From JAFGSG01 sp964626055 (GTDB lineage Bacteria > Spirochaetota > UBA4802 > JAFGDQ01), in the NCBI GenBank assembly GCA_964626055.1, contig CAZVDF010000005.1, positions 1 to 64,000 of the forward strand: 64,000 nt of DNA, read 5' to 3'. Shown piece by piece: positions 18,534 to 28,048 of the stretch. The notes under the pieces are model-generated. The model worked only from the letters and a program-made list of their open reading frames with translations, was not told the origin of the DNA and made no database searches. Both the position numbers and the translations under genes were made by a program. Each line of letters starts with the position of its first letter. Position 1 is the first letter of the stretch.

Positions 18534-19796
18534 ATGAAGATAAAAATATTATTATTCTGTTCAGTTTTAATTTGTATTTCGTTTTCATGCGCATTTTTAA
18601 GCATTGACGACACGGATTCCATGCGCGTAAAGAACAGTACCGTTATTGACGCAAAGGACTTCCCGGAAAACAATACTGCGGTAATACTCGGCACTGTAAA
18701 TTCCGCCCGTTCTCTCGAACAGCCGATCGTCATCGCCGTTTATTCTGCAAATCCGTTAAAAGATAAAAACGGCAGGTTTGCCGGTTATGTTTTGCTCAAT
18801 CATACAAAAGAATTTATGCTGTATCTCCCCGAGGGGGAATATTATATATACGCGATTCTTGACCTGAATAATGATTATATTTTTGAAGACAAAGAAACCG
18901 TAGGATATTACGGGAAACCAGATAAAATATCGCTTAAGATTAATGAAATTAAAACCGGAATTACGGTTCATGCCGGAGATTTAAGACCTGCGGAAAAAAT
19001 ATTCCCTGAAAAACTATCAATACAATATAAATTTAACAGTATTGAATACACTACCTGTAACGGCCAGGAAAGGAAGGTATACAGCGAAATTTTTTCTCCG
19101 GATAACGCGAAGATAGGATGGTGGCATCCGTCGTTATTTATGAAAGCCTTCGGAGCGAATATTTATTTAACTGAAAAATACGATCCGGGTAGAATCCCGG
19201 TGCTTTTCGTTCACGGTGCCCAGGGCTCGCCGTATGACTGGGGCCATATCTACGTGCATCTCGACAAAACAAAATTCCAGCCGTTATTTTTTTATTATCC
19301 ATCAGGCCTTCGTCTGCCGATGCTTGCCGAGCTGCTGTATTTGCAGATAAAAGATCTTCAGCAAAAATATAAATTCAGGGAAATCCATATTGCGGCTCAC
19401 AGCATGGGAGGTCTTGTATCGAGATCCATGCTGACGAATTACTATGGTAAAAGCGACAATCTTATTAAGCTTTATGTGACTTTTGCCACCCCATGGTCCG
19501 GATTCGAATTCGCTGATACGGCGCTCCAGACCGCGCCCTATGTTCTTCCAAGCTGGATCGATGTATCTTCGCATAGCATGTTCATAAAAACGACCCTTGA
19601 CAGGAATATCCCGCCGACGATCGAATATTATTTATTTTTCGGAAAGTACGATAAGACATCGAAGAACAGGGCTCTCGACAGCAGGGTATACAAGGATGCG
19701 AAAGGAATATTCGGATTCAATACCGATCATGATAGCATCTTGATAGATAAAGATTCTTTAAATAAGTTTAATGAGATATTAAATAAAAAGATTTAG
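18534..19796 (+). CDS. Lipase-like alpha/beta hydrolase, predicted lipoprotein
   Basis: The 420-residue protein has a lipobox ending at Cys19 (ISFSC), so it is probably anchored in the envelope. The N-terminal half (30-160) is a beta-rich domain of unknown type. The C-terminal half is an alpha/beta hydrolase with an oxyanion region FVHGAQGSPYDW (226-236) and a nucleophile elbow AHSMGG (Ser290). A late His in NTDHDSIL could complete the triad. The family includes triacylglycerol lipases and esterases; the substrate is not known. It lies 10 bases behind the ankyrin gene, so the two are probably co-expressed. Confidence 0.82.
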   Translation: MKIKILLFCSVLICISFSCAFLSIDDTDSMRVKNSTVIDAKDFPENNTAVILGTVNSARSLEQPIVIAVYSANPLKDKNGRFAGYVLLNHTKEFMLYLPEGEYYIYAILDLNNDYIFEDKETVGYYGKPDKISLKINEIKTGITVHAGDLRPAEKIFPEKLSIQYKFNSIEYTTCNGQERKVYSEIFSPDNAKIGWWHPSLFMKAFGANIYLTEKYDPGRIPVLFVHGAQGSPYDWGHIYVHLDKTKFQPLFFYYPSGLRLPMLAELLYLQIKDLQQKYKFREIHIAAHSMGGLVSRSMLTNYYGKSDNLIKLYVTFATPWSGFEFADTALQTAPYVLPSWIDVSSHSMFIKTTLDRNIPPTIEYYLFFGKYDKTSKNRALDSRVYKDAKGIFGFNTDHDSILIDKDSLNKFNEILNKKI

Positions 19797-19823
19797 AGAG
19801 TATTTCTGTGGATAGTTTTTACC

Positions 19824-19880
19824 ATGATCTGGCTGGATAATATCTACTTCGACTCCATAGATATTATCCAGCCAGATCAT
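19824..19880. repeat. Perfect 23-bp hairpin between convergent genes
   Basis: Left arm 19824-19846 and right arm 19858-19880 are perfect reverse complements, with an 11-base loop. It lies between the 3' ends of the lipase-like gene and the minus-strand oxidoreductase gene. There is no long T run on either side, so it may be a bidirectional terminator or mRNA 3' end, or a small palindromic element. Confidence 0.85.
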
Positions 19881-19919
19881 CAGCAAAAATTTCCAGCATT
19901 TACTGTAATAGGTTTTTAA

Positions 19920-21008
19920 TCATCCGAATATCCTGCGAAGATTGATCTTTTCCGGTTTTACTGGAAGGTGTATCTTCTTGCCGTCCATATAAGATGAAAG
20001 ATAGATCGCATGTATTGCTTCGAGAGCTTTATACCCGTCGTACCCGGATGAGCTGATATCTGTATTCTTTTCGTATAACGACTTCTTTGCTTCAAGATAT
20101 TCCCGCTTAAAGTAATTAACCCCGGGCTTTAACGGGAACGGTTTTTCCGAAAGATCCCGGAATCCCGTATAATATTTCGATTTTTTATTTAAATAAAGAT
20201 TCTGGTACCCGTTGCCAATGACTATCTTGCCGGCCGTGCCCGATATCTGCAGTTCGAAAACGAAATAATTTCTGGACCCGCCGGCTTCGAGAAAGACATC
20301 TATGCCGGACCCGGTTTTGATCCATGCAACGGCTCTGTTCTCAAATGCGGTTTTCTTCTGTCTTTGCATTTCCCCTTTGACCCAGATGATGTCGCCGAAA
20401 AAATATCTGATCATGTCTATCATGTGAGTTCCGTCGTGAAGAAGCGGGCCGCCCCCCTGTTTTATGTCGTCGCCGCTTATCCCGGCCGACAGAACAGACG
20501 CGTAAACTGTTTTTACTTCGCCTATTTTTTTTTCTTCCAGAATTCTTTTAACGTTATTATATCTCGCGTCGTATCTCCTTTCGTGATTAATAATGAGATT
20601 TACATTTTTTTCACGGCATAACGCGATAAGCGTTTTTGCGTCTTTAAGGCCGGATGCGATGGGTTTTTCACAGATGATTGTCTTCGCTCCTTTTCGGACG
20701 GCACTAATTCCTATCTCGGTATGCGTGTCTGTCCATGTGGCAATTATAACCAGATCGGGTTCCTGTTCCCGGAACAGCTTCCTGTAATCCGTATAAATTT
20801 GTTTTTGTGAGAGGCCTGCTGCCCCGGCAAATTTTTCAAGTCTGTCGATGTTGATGTCGCACGCGAAATTTATTTTAATTCCGGCGGCTTTTGCGCCGCC
20901 GTAATGCGTGCATGGCTTGTATCTTAACGGATCATTTTCAAGCAAAAAGCCTATTCTTCCGCAGCCTATAAGCGCTGTTTCAGTATTTTTCATTGTTTTC
21001 CTTGACAA
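19920..21008 (-). CDS. Gfo/Idh/MocA-family NAD(P)-dependent oxidoreductase
   Basis: The 362-residue protein has an N-terminal Rossmann fold with LIGCGRIG (residues 14-21) and the family Lys motif in IICEKPIAS. The substrate domain follows (about 130-330), with GGGPLLHDGTHMIDMIRYFFGD, where the His and Asp are typical catalytic or substrate residues. Members oxidise or reduce sugars, inositols and similar compounds; the substrate is not readable from sequence. The gene stands alone on the minus strand, with divergent transcription towards the LRR gene (51 bases apart). Confidence 0.88.
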   Translation of the reverse strand: MSRKTMKNTETALIGCGRIGFLLENDPLRYKPCTHYGGAKAAGIKINFACDINIDRLEKFAGAAGLSQKQIYTDYRKLFREQEPDLVIIATWTDTHTEIGISAVRKGAKTIICEKPIASGLKDAKTLIALCREKNVNLIINHERRYDARYNNVKRILEEKKIGEVKTVYASVLSAGISGDDIKQGGGPLLHDGTHMIDMIRYFFGDIIWVKGEMQRQKKTAFENRAVAWIKTGSGIDVFLEAGGSRNYFVFELQISGTAGKIVIGNGYQNLYLNKKSKYYTGFRDLSEKPFPLKPGVNYFKREYLEAKKSLYEKNTDISSSGYDGYKALEAIHAIYLSSYMDGKKIHLPVKPEKINLRRIFG

Positions 21009-21059
21009 ACTAAATCGGTTTTAATTCAGTAAATTACGATGTGTTCATAAATCATTATT

Positions 21060-22004
21060 ATGTACAATAATATTCAGACATTATACGGCGAGCTTAAAGA
21101 AAAAGTCAACCCTGCCAGATTAAAAGAGATCAGCATAGACATAATCGGCAAATTCAGGAATAAAGATATTGACTATTTTGTCCATTTCGCAAAATTGATC
21201 GGGATCGATTCATTTAACGAAAATCTTAACAGAATATTCGCAAAAATAATACAGATATATCATCCGGATAAATTCGCTGTAATCAAAAAAGAAATTGAAG
21301 CCGGTTTTAAAAACAATAATTACGATGACCTGCTCAGGCTGAAAAATCTATATCTTATCGATCTGACTGTTTTAAATGTAGCTGCAGGCTATGAGTACAT
21401 CACGGAAGAAGATCATATTTACAATGAAGATGATTTCGGATATGCCGGGTATGTTTTTGAGGGCGAAGATATTTTTACGGATGTGGACTTCGATGATAGC
21501 GAAGAAGAAGCTTTGTATCGGCACGAATATGGATTCGCGGAAGCCGTTAACCATCTTTTTTTCGGGAATCTGGATCATACTTTATCCGGATCTGACCTGA
21601 AAAATATTGACGGTGAACTCGATCTTTCCGATTACGAGATCAACGATCTGGCAGGCATAGAACATTGTATAAATATCGTAATATTAAATCTTTCCGGAAA
21701 TAATATTATAAAAATATTTCAGCTTTCCGCATTATCCAGATTAAACTCTTTGTATCTTGCTGATAATATGATAGAAGATATCAGCTGTCTGAATACACTG
21801 GCTGAACTCCATGAACTGGATTTATCAAATAATCAGATCGAAGATATTTCTGTTTTGCTCGAACTGCCAAAATTAAAGTACGTTAATATATTACATAATC
21901 CGGTTAAGAATAAGTCAATAATCAAAGCTTTATTGAAAAAAGGCGTAATTGTAATTTATGGAGATGCGGATTTCCGGGGGAAAAAAGGACGAATAAAGCC
22001 TTAA
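21060..22004 (+). CDS. Leucine-rich-repeat protein with J-domain-like N-terminal segment
   Basis: The 314-residue protein has no signal peptide. The N-terminal third is helical and contains HPDK at residues 68-71 inside IIQIYHPDKFAVIKKEIEAGF, which looks like the HPD loop and helix III of DnaJ J-domains. An acidic middle (about 120-160) follows. Then about four leucine-rich repeats of the SDS22 type (185-300: LNLSGNNIIKI, LYLADNMIEDI, LDLSNNQIEDI). An LRR with a possible Hsp70-recruiting segment would be an unusual combination. The J assignment is by eye and uncertain; the LRR part is clear. Confidence 0.75.
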   Translation: MYNNIQTLYGELKEKVNPARLKEISIDIIGKFRNKDIDYFVHFAKLIGIDSFNENLNRIFAKIIQIYHPDKFAVIKKEIEAGFKNNNYDDLLRLKNLYLIDLTVLNVAAGYEYITEEDHIYNEDDFGYAGYVFEGEDIFTDVDFDDSEEEALYRHEYGFAEAVNHLFFGNLDHTLSGSDLKNIDGELDLSDYEINDLAGIEHCINIVILNLSGNNIIKIFQLSALSRLNSLYLADNMIEDISCLNTLAELHELDLSNNQIEDISVLLELPKLKYVNILHNPVKNKSIIKALLKKGVIVIYGDADFRGKKGRIKP

Positions 22005-22019
22005 GGAGCAAAATATAAA

Positions 22020-22820
22020 ATGGCCTCAGAAAATTATTCATGGGATTCCGAGGATTACCGGAAACATTCTTCAGCCCAGTTCGAATGGGCAAAGGAATTA
22101 ATACGGAAACTTGCCCTGAAGGGATCCGAATCTGTCCTCGATATAGGGTGCGGTGACGGGAAGATCACAGCAGTATTAAGCTCGTTTGCAAAAAAAGGCC
22201 GTGTTACGGGTATTGACAGCTCGGAGGATATGATATCTCTTGCGATCAATAACTATCCGTCCTCGCAAAATAATAATCTGAAATTTTTCATTATGGATGC
22301 CAGGGAACTGCATTTTGCCGATGAGTTCGACATTGCATTTTCAAATGCCTCTCTGCACTGGATAAAAGATCAGTTTTCTGTTCTAAAAGGCGTGAAGAAA
22401 GGTTTAAAAAAATCCGGCAGGATACTATTCCAGATGGGCGGAAAAGGAAATGCAATGGATATATTGAATACCTTTGATGAAATTTTTACGGATATTAAGT
22501 GGCAGACATATTTTAAAAATTTTTCTTTCCCGTATTGTTTTTGTTCTCCCGAGGAATATGAAAAATTATTGCGTGAAGCCGGACTTATCCCGAAACGTCT
22601 GGAGCTTATCCCGAAAGATATGACTCAAAAAGGAAGAGAGGGGCTTGCAGGATGGATCAGGACGACATGGCTGCCGTATACTGAAAGGATACCGGAAGAT
22701 ATGCGCGCTGAATTTATAGATGAGATAATAAACATATATAGTAAAAAATTTCCGCCTGATAACAATGATTTTTTCCATGTAAAAATGGTCCGGCTGGAAG
22801 TCGAAGCGGTTAGCGAGTAA
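22020..22820 (+). CDS. Class I SAM-dependent methyltransferase
   Basis: The 266-residue protein has the SAM-binding motif VLDIGCGDGKIT (about 40-51), an acidic residue after strand 2 (GIDSS), and the motif FSNASLHWIKD. This last motif and the overall length recall trans-aconitate and malonyl-ACP-like methyltransferases. The substrate is not identifiable. An AAGGAG site precedes the ATG. The gene lies 15 bases behind the LRR gene and is likely on the same transcript. Confidence 0.85.
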   Translation: MASENYSWDSEDYRKHSSAQFEWAKELIRKLALKGSESVLDIGCGDGKITAVLSSFAKKGRVTGIDSSEDMISLAINNYPSSQNNNLKFFIMDARELHFADEFDIAFSNASLHWIKDQFSVLKGVKKGLKKSGRILFQMGGKGNAMDILNTFDEIFTDIKWQTYFKNFSFPYCFCSPEEYEKLLREAGLIPKRLELIPKDMTQKGREGLAGWIRTTWLPYTERIPEDMRAEFIDEIINIYSKKFPPDNNDFFHVKMVRLEVEAVSE

Positions 22821-22873
22821 CAAAAGTAATAAATTAAAATTTTTAGTAAGGCAGTATTAAATAATAAAATTGT

Positions 22874-22904
22874 TTGACGCCGGTGTTCTGTTCAATAGTA
22901 GAAT
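22874..22904 (+). promoter_or_regulatory. Possible sigma-70 promoter of asnS
   Basis: TTGACG at 22874-22879 and TAGAAT at 22899-22904 are separated by 19 bases, slightly long. It lies 37 bases before the asnS GTG start. No T-box or other leader structure was seen. Confidence 0.35.
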
Positions 22905-22940
22905 AATTTTTAAAATTAAATTTCATTCTCGAGGTAATTA

Positions 22941-24326
22941 GTGAAACGTTCAATGATAGTCGATCTTCTGAAATCGGGTTCCTCCGGTTTTGATGTGCTG
23001 GTCAAAGGCTGGGTAAGGACAAAACGCGTTTCCAAGGGTATATGCTTTATCGAAATAAACGACGGCTCATGCCTGAGGAATATACAGGTCGTAGCGGATG
23101 AACAAACGCCGAAATACGCTTTGTTTGCCGATCTTACTACAGGCACCAGCCTAGCAGTAACGGGCAGGCTTATAGATTCTCCGGCGAAGGGGCAGAAATT
23201 CGAAATTCAGGCAAATGATATAGAGATCTACGGGAAAGCCGATGCCGGAGAATTTCCTTTGCAGAAGAAAGGGCATTCATTCGAATTTTTGCGGGAGATA
23301 GCTCACCTGCGGCCGCGCACGAACACGTTCGGAGCGGTATTCAGACTGAGGAACGCGCTCGCTTTCGCCGTTCATAGATTTTTTCAGGAACGCGGGTTCC
23401 TGTACATTCATACTCCCATAATCACAGGCAATGACTGCGAGGGCGCCGGGCAGATGTTCAGGGTCACGACTCTCGATCCGCAGCCCGCGGAGGCTGCGGG
23501 GAAAGCGCCGGATTTCTCCGGCGACTTTTTCGGAAAAAGAACGGCTCTTACTGTAAGCGGGCAGCTTGAGGGCGAACTGCTGGCGACGGCTCTGGGCAAT
23601 ATATACACATTCGGTCCCACCTTCCGCGCGGAAAATTCCAATACCACGCGGCATCTTTCCGAATTCTGGATGATTGAACCGGAAATGGCATTCGCAACTC
23701 TTGAAGACGATATCGAACTGGCTGAAGATTTTTTAAAATATATTTTTAAATATTGTCTTGATAACTGCAAAGAAGACATGGAATTTTTTGACCAGAGGAT
23801 ACAGAAGGGAGCAATTGCAAATCTCGATGGAATCATACAGTCGGAATTTGCTACAATATCATATACCGAGGCAGTCGAAATACTCATGAAATCCGGAGAA
23901 AAATTCGAGTTTCCCGTGAAATGGGGAATTGATATGCAGTCTGAGCATGAGAGATATTTGACTGAAAAGAAATTCAGAAAGCCGGTGATAGTTATTGATT
24001 TTCCAAGGGAAATAAAGGCTTTTTACATGAAGGTCAATGCCGACAACAAGACAGTAAGGGCAATGGATGTTCTGGTCCCTGGAATTGGAGAGATAATCGG
24101 CGGAAGCGAACGCGAGGACAATTACGACGTGCTTAAAGGGAGAATGATTGAGCTCGGGCTTAACCCTGACGAATACTGGTGGTATCTTGATACAAGGAAA
24201 TACGGCTCCGTCCCGCACGCGGGATTCGGCATGGGATTCGAAAGGACAATACAGTTCATTACCGGCATGCAGAACATACGCGATGTTATTCCTTTCCCGA
24301 GAACTCCTAAAAGCGCGGACTTCTAA
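22941..24326 (+). CDS. asnS: Asparaginyl-tRNA synthetase
   Basis: This enzyme charges tRNA-Asn with asparagine. The 461-residue protein has an N-terminal OB-fold anticodon domain (about 15-110, VLVKGWVRTKRVSKGICFIEINDGS). The class II catalytic core follows, with motif 2 (TFRAENSNTTRHLSEFWMIEPE) and motif 3 (GFGMGFERTIQFITG). The C-terminal NIRDVIPFPRTPKSADF is typical of AsnRS. The start is GTG with a GAGGT site upstream. Its presence suggests direct Asn charging rather than only the transamidation route. Confidence 0.95.
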   Translation: MKRSMIVDLLKSGSSGFDVLVKGWVRTKRVSKGICFIEINDGSCLRNIQVVADEQTPKYALFADLTTGTSLAVTGRLIDSPAKGQKFEIQANDIEIYGKADAGEFPLQKKGHSFEFLREIAHLRPRTNTFGAVFRLRNALAFAVHRFFQERGFLYIHTPIITGNDCEGAGQMFRVTTLDPQPAEAAGKAPDFSGDFFGKRTALTVSGQLEGELLATALGNIYTFGPTFRAENSNTTRHLSEFWMIEPEMAFATLEDDIELAEDFLKYIFKYCLDNCKEDMEFFDQRIQKGAIANLDGIIQSEFATISYTEAVEILMKSGEKFEFPVKWGIDMQSEHERYLTEKKFRKPVIVIDFPREIKAFYMKVNADNKTVRAMDVLVPGIGEIIGGSEREDNYDVLKGRMIELGLNPDEYWWYLDTRKYGSVPHAGFGMGFERTIQFITGMQNIRDVIPFPRTPKSADF

Positions 24327-24638
24327 TTCTTTTTTTTTAAAATAAAAATGCCGATATTGAATTATAAGTCTGTCTATTTAAAAATTATCTTAAAATAAGT
24401 ACTTAATAGTGATAAACCGAAATACATTACAAAATTTATTGCGGAATGCCTTCCAGGTCAGTTTTTTATTTTTCCGAAAGCTGTTGCAACAGGTCTGAAA
24501 GACGTCCTCATAAATTATGTAATATATTTCGGTTTACAGCTAATTACTGAACTAATATATAAATTGTAAGATAGATTCTGTATAAACTGGCTGACACAAT
24601 GGATCTCTGTTCCGAATTAGTAAATACACCGAGTAATA
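24327..24638. other. Intergenic region holding hairpin element R1
   Basis: The 312 bases between asnS and the LamG/FN3-like gene contain one large hairpin element (24413-24536, described separately). The rest is AT-rich, with no reading frame, tRNA or terminator that I can see. Confidence 0.7.
24413..24536 (+). repeat. Hairpin element R1 of the TGCGGAA...GTCCTC family
   Basis: Arms 24413-24439 and 24510-24536 are complementary at 25 of 27 positions. The 70-base loop starts TGCGGAA and ends GTCCTC, as in copies R2 and R3. The inner part of the arm (ATACATTACAAAATTT) is shared with R2, while the outer arm (TAAACCGAA) is specific to this copy. It lies 87 bases after asnS. Confidence 0.85.
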
Positions 24639-26300
24639 ATGCAAAAAAATAAAATTATAATTTTGATCATATCATTTTTAATCATTTCCGCAAAGAACGA
24701 TATTACAAATATCGTAAAAATGCCTTCGGCCGAATATCCTTCAGCCAATATAGAGAAACAGAACGCGATTGTTACATCCGATCCTGCAGGCAAAGAAGTA
24801 TTTACAGTTAAAGATTTATCATACAGGGGAGAGAGCGATCCTTTGATCACAGATGTCTTATTATCATTCAATACTCCTTCTCCCTATCTTAAAAAAGACG
24901 ATACCGGAAAATATATTATTCAGCAGGCACTTTATAAATTCATAAAAGAGAACGGCGTTCTCGGCGGGGGAGGGGCGGGATTTTCGCAAAGGGATCATAA
25001 AGTCGAAATCGAACCATCCAGGAATTTATGGCTCGGAAGCGCCGGCGATCTCGGATCTTTTACGCTTGAATTCAGATTATTGCCGGTCGCTTTTAATAAT
25101 GAAAGCGTTTTATTTTCCAGGGTGGGTTATTTTTCCGGCAGGAAGAACGGCATAGAAGTTAAAATAAAAGATAAAAGAATAATAGTAAATCTTTACCGAA
25201 TATTTAAAGACTCCAGAGGAATAAGGTATGATGTCAGTCTTATTAAAGGCAGAGACCTTGAGCTTAAAAAATGGCATCATTTCATATTCAGTTTCGACCG
25301 TATTTCAGGCAAGCTCGCGAAATACCTGAACGGACATGAAGAAGATGCAATATTTGTCACCGAAACGGACAGGCCTTTTGAAGATGTGTATGAACCGTCT
25401 TTTGAATCTGTAGATATGCCTGCCGCGGTAATAGGAAAAAAGTACTACGGTTATCTTGATGAATTCAGGATAACATATCGGCATATTGAAGATTTGAAGA
25501 AGGAAACGGATATTGCGTATAAAAATTATAAAAAACTCGGGACTCTCGGCAGGCAGCCCGTGAATCAGGTCGGGATTGTGACCAGCCCGGTATATGCTTT
25601 CGCTTCAACAGGGACATCCGTTTCGTTATTAAAATGGAATGAGCTGTTAAAAGAGAATACATATATCTGGATGGAATTCAGAATAAGCGATAATCTGTTC
25701 GATAAAAATGACAAAGCGCTTAAGTGGTACCGGATAACGAACAGTCAGAAAAATATTTATTTGATGAAAGAAGCGGGTGAATACCTGAGAGGCAAATATT
25801 ACCAGTGGAAAGCTTATCTTGTCCCGTCGCCTGAGGGGAAAAATTCGCCTTATCTTTACGATGTCGAACTGACCTATCGGCTCGATCCTCCTCCGGCGGT
25901 TCCTCAATTTGTCTCATCAGCAAATGCGGGCGATAAGATCGTTCGAATCAAATGGAATAAGAATGTAGAACACGATATTCTGGGCTACAGAATTTATTAC
26001 GGCGTTATGCCGAATAAATATGAAGGCATCATAGGATATATAAACGGGAAAAGGATAACGAATGAATTCAATAGCGGCAGAAAATATATTGAATTGGAAT
26101 TGACCAATGACATAATTGAAGAAAATAAGCAGAAAGACCCGGCAGGCGTACTGGAGTACCCGTTTTTGGAAAACACTGTCCTTTACTTTTTTGCTGTCAG
26201 TGCATACGATTCGTACAGACCGGACACCCCCTATAATCATGAATCTTCATTATCGGAAGCTGTTAAAGCCCGCCCCTTCGCAGGGTCTGAAATAAAATAG
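24639..26300 (+). CDS. Exported protein with LamG-like and fibronectin-III-like domains
   Basis: The 553-residue protein has a signal-like N-terminus (1-18). A concanavalin/LamG-like sandwich spans about 125-285 (GSFTLEFRLLP, RIIVNLYRIF, KKWHHFIFSFDRISGKLAKYLNG, GYLDEFRI). A linker follows, and then a fibronectin-type-III-like module at about 415-510 (PPAVPQFVSSAN...DILGYRIYYG). Such domains bind glycans or proteins at the cell surface. The gene is bracketed by two copies of the same hairpin family (R1 and R2), in the same orientation. The domain calls are by eye; the ligand is unknown. Confidence 0.7.
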   Translation: MQKNKIIILIISFLIISAKNDITNIVKMPSAEYPSANIEKQNAIVTSDPAGKEVFTVKDLSYRGESDPLITDVLLSFNTPSPYLKKDDTGKYIIQQALYKFIKENGVLGGGGAGFSQRDHKVEIEPSRNLWLGSAGDLGSFTLEFRLLPVAFNNESVLFSRVGYFSGRKNGIEVKIKDKRIIVNLYRIFKDSRGIRYDVSLIKGRDLELKKWHHFIFSFDRISGKLAKYLNGHEEDAIFVTETDRPFEDVYEPSFESVDMPAAVIGKKYYGYLDEFRITYRHIEDLKKETDIAYKNYKKLGTLGRQPVNQVGIVTSPVYAFASTGTSVSLLKWNELLKENTYIWMEFRISDNLFDKNDKALKWYRITNSQKNIYLMKEAGEYLRGKYYQWKAYLVPSPEGKNSPYLYDVELTYRLDPPPAVPQFVSSANAGDKIVRIKWNKNVEHDILGYRIYYGVMPNKYEGIIGYINGKRITNEFNSGRKYIELELTNDIIEENKQKDPAGVLEYPFLENTVLYFFAVSAYDSYRPDTPYNHESSLSEAVKARPFAGSEIK

Positions 26301-26601
26301 CCGGGAATAATCTCAAAAATACTTTACTATAAATCCCGCAATAAGATAATATTGAATTAATATATCTTATAATCAGAAGTCATCTCAGAATTATATTTTC
26401 ACATAAATGATTAATGATAAGTTGGAATACATTACAAAATTTTCTGCGGAATCAGACCTTCCGGGTCAATCTTTTATGCTTTTGAACGCTATTGCATCAG
26501 GTCTGAAAGGCGTCCTCAAAAATTTTGTAATGTATTCCAACTTATCAACAGATAGATTACTATTTATAAACGACTTCTATTATTATTTTATCAATATTTA
26601 A
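26301..26601. other. Intergenic region holding hairpin element R2
   Basis: The 301 bases between the LamG/FN3-like gene and cca contain hairpin element R2. A 64-residue open frame across it (26407-26601) is made of the repeat itself and is not regarded as a gene. Nothing else was seen. Confidence 0.7.
26415..26547 (+). repeat. Hairpin element R2 of the TGCGGAA...GTCCTC family
   Basis: Arms 26415-26443 and 26519-26547 are perfect 29-bp reverse complements around a 75-base loop. The loop starts CTGCGGAA and ends GTCCTCA. Inside it CAGACCT and AGGTCTG could form a second stem. It lies 115 bases after the upstream stop and 55 bases before the cca start. Confidence 0.9.
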
Positions 26602-27996
26602 ATGAAAAAGAACAGTTCGAAAATATTAAATAAAAGGCTTCAAATACCTCTTCTTGTCAGTAAGGAGATTAAAGAAATAGTTAATAAATTAACTGACAAA
26701 GGATATGAATGCTATCTTGTGGGCGGGTCGGTACGGGATCTTGTTCTCGGGCATGAAGTTCTCGATTATGATTTCGCAACCAATGCCCTCCCTGAAGATG
26801 TAATTAGGATTTTCCGCAGAACTGTGCCCACGGGTATCAAACACGGCACTGTAACTGTTCTGATGAAAAACAGGCAGTATGAAGTCACGACATACAGGGC
26901 GGACGGCAAATACATCGACGGCCGGAGACCCGAGAGCGTTTCGTTCTCGGAAACACTGGAACAGGATGTCAGGAGGCGCGACTTTACTATAAACGGCCTT
27001 GCCTATGATATTGCAAATGAAAATGTAATAGATTATGTCAACGGGCTTGATGATATCGATAAAAGGATCATAAGAACTATAGGCGATCCGCTTGAAAGAT
27101 TCGGCGAGGACGGGCTCAGGCCTTACAGGGCCTGCAGATTCGCAGCCAGGCTTTATTTCAGCATAGATCCGGATACTTTGGCTGCTATGTCTAAAACTCT
27201 GGATACTGCAAAGGCGGTATCCGCTGAAAGAGTACGAGACGAACTTTTAAAAATTATGGATACCGAAAAGCCTTCAATAGGCCTTGAGTATATGCGGGAG
27301 ACCGGTTTAATGAACCTTGCTCTGCCCGAGCTTCTTGAGGGATATAACGTAAGACAAAACAAATATCATATTTACGATATTTATTATCACAGTTTGTATT
27401 CCTGTGACGCCATACCGGATGCCGACCGCATCATCAAATTCGCCGCATTGCTACATGATATAGGCAAGGCTGCGACAAGGAAGGAAGATGAGAACGGCGA
27501 AGGCACCTTTTATAATCATGAAGTGGTCGGCGCAAAGATTGCCAGGCGCATAATGAGAAGGCTTAAATTCTCCAATGAAGAGATCATTAAAGTAACAAAC
27601 CTGATTATAAATCATATGTTTCACTATGTAAATGACTGGACCGACGGTGCGGTGAGAAGATTTATGAGGAAGGTCGGGCTCGAGAATCTGAATGACCTCT
27701 TAGTTCTTCGTCTCGCAGACAGAAGAGGAAACGGACAACGGGACGGTCTCCCGGCGCCGATCATACAGCTGCAGAAAAGAATCGATAAAGTAATAGAAGA
27801 AGACAGCGCGCTTACAGTCAGGGACCTTGATATCGACGGCCATGTAATTATGAGCGAATTTAATGTTGAACCCGGGCCGGTGATAGGGAAAATTCTTAAC
27901 GAACTTCTGGAAATGGTTCTTGACGATCCGGAAACAAATAAAAGGGATATTTTGCTTTCCAGAGCGAGGGAGATATATAAAGGATTGTATCAATAG
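26602..27996 (+). CDS. CCA tRNA nucleotidyltransferase / poly(A) polymerase family with HD domain
   Basis: The 464-residue protein belongs to the class II nucleotidyltransferases that add CCA to tRNA 3' ends or poly(A) tails to RNA. The head domain has LVGGSVRDLVLG and the catalytic Asp pair in LDYDFAT. The motif RRDFTINGLAYD and the ERVRDELLKIM neck follow. The C-terminal half has an HD phosphohydrolase domain (AALLHDIGKAATR, FYNHEVVGA). The architecture fits a bacterial CCA-adding enzyme with an HD domain, but CCA- and A-adding members cannot be separated by eye, so no gene symbol is given. Confidence 0.88.
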   Translation: MKKNSSKILNKRLQIPLLVSKEIKEIVNKLTDKGYECYLVGGSVRDLVLGHEVLDYDFATNALPEDVIRIFRRTVPTGIKHGTVTVLMKNRQYEVTTYRADGKYIDGRRPESVSFSETLEQDVRRRDFTINGLAYDIANENVIDYVNGLDDIDKRIIRTIGDPLERFGEDGLRPYRACRFAARLYFSIDPDTLAAMSKTLDTAKAVSAERVRDELLKIMDTEKPSIGLEYMRETGLMNLALPELLEGYNVRQNKYHIYDIYYHSLYSCDAIPDADRIIKFAALLHDIGKAATRKEDENGEGTFYNHEVVGAKIARRIMRRLKFSNEEIIKVTNLIINHMFHYVNDWTDGAVRRFMRKVGLENLNDLLVLRLADRRGNGQRDGLPAPIIQLQKRIDKVIEEDSALTVRDLDIDGHVIMSEFNVEPGPVIGKILNELLEMVLDDPETNKRDILLSRAREIYKGLYQ

Positions 27997-28048
27997 CAAT
28001 ATGAAATAGTGTAATTTAAATTAATATTAATTCATTTTATTAAAAATT

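Noticed and set aside
26407..26601. 64-residue open frame
   Set aside because: It is made of the R2 hairpin and has no ribosome site or homology pattern.
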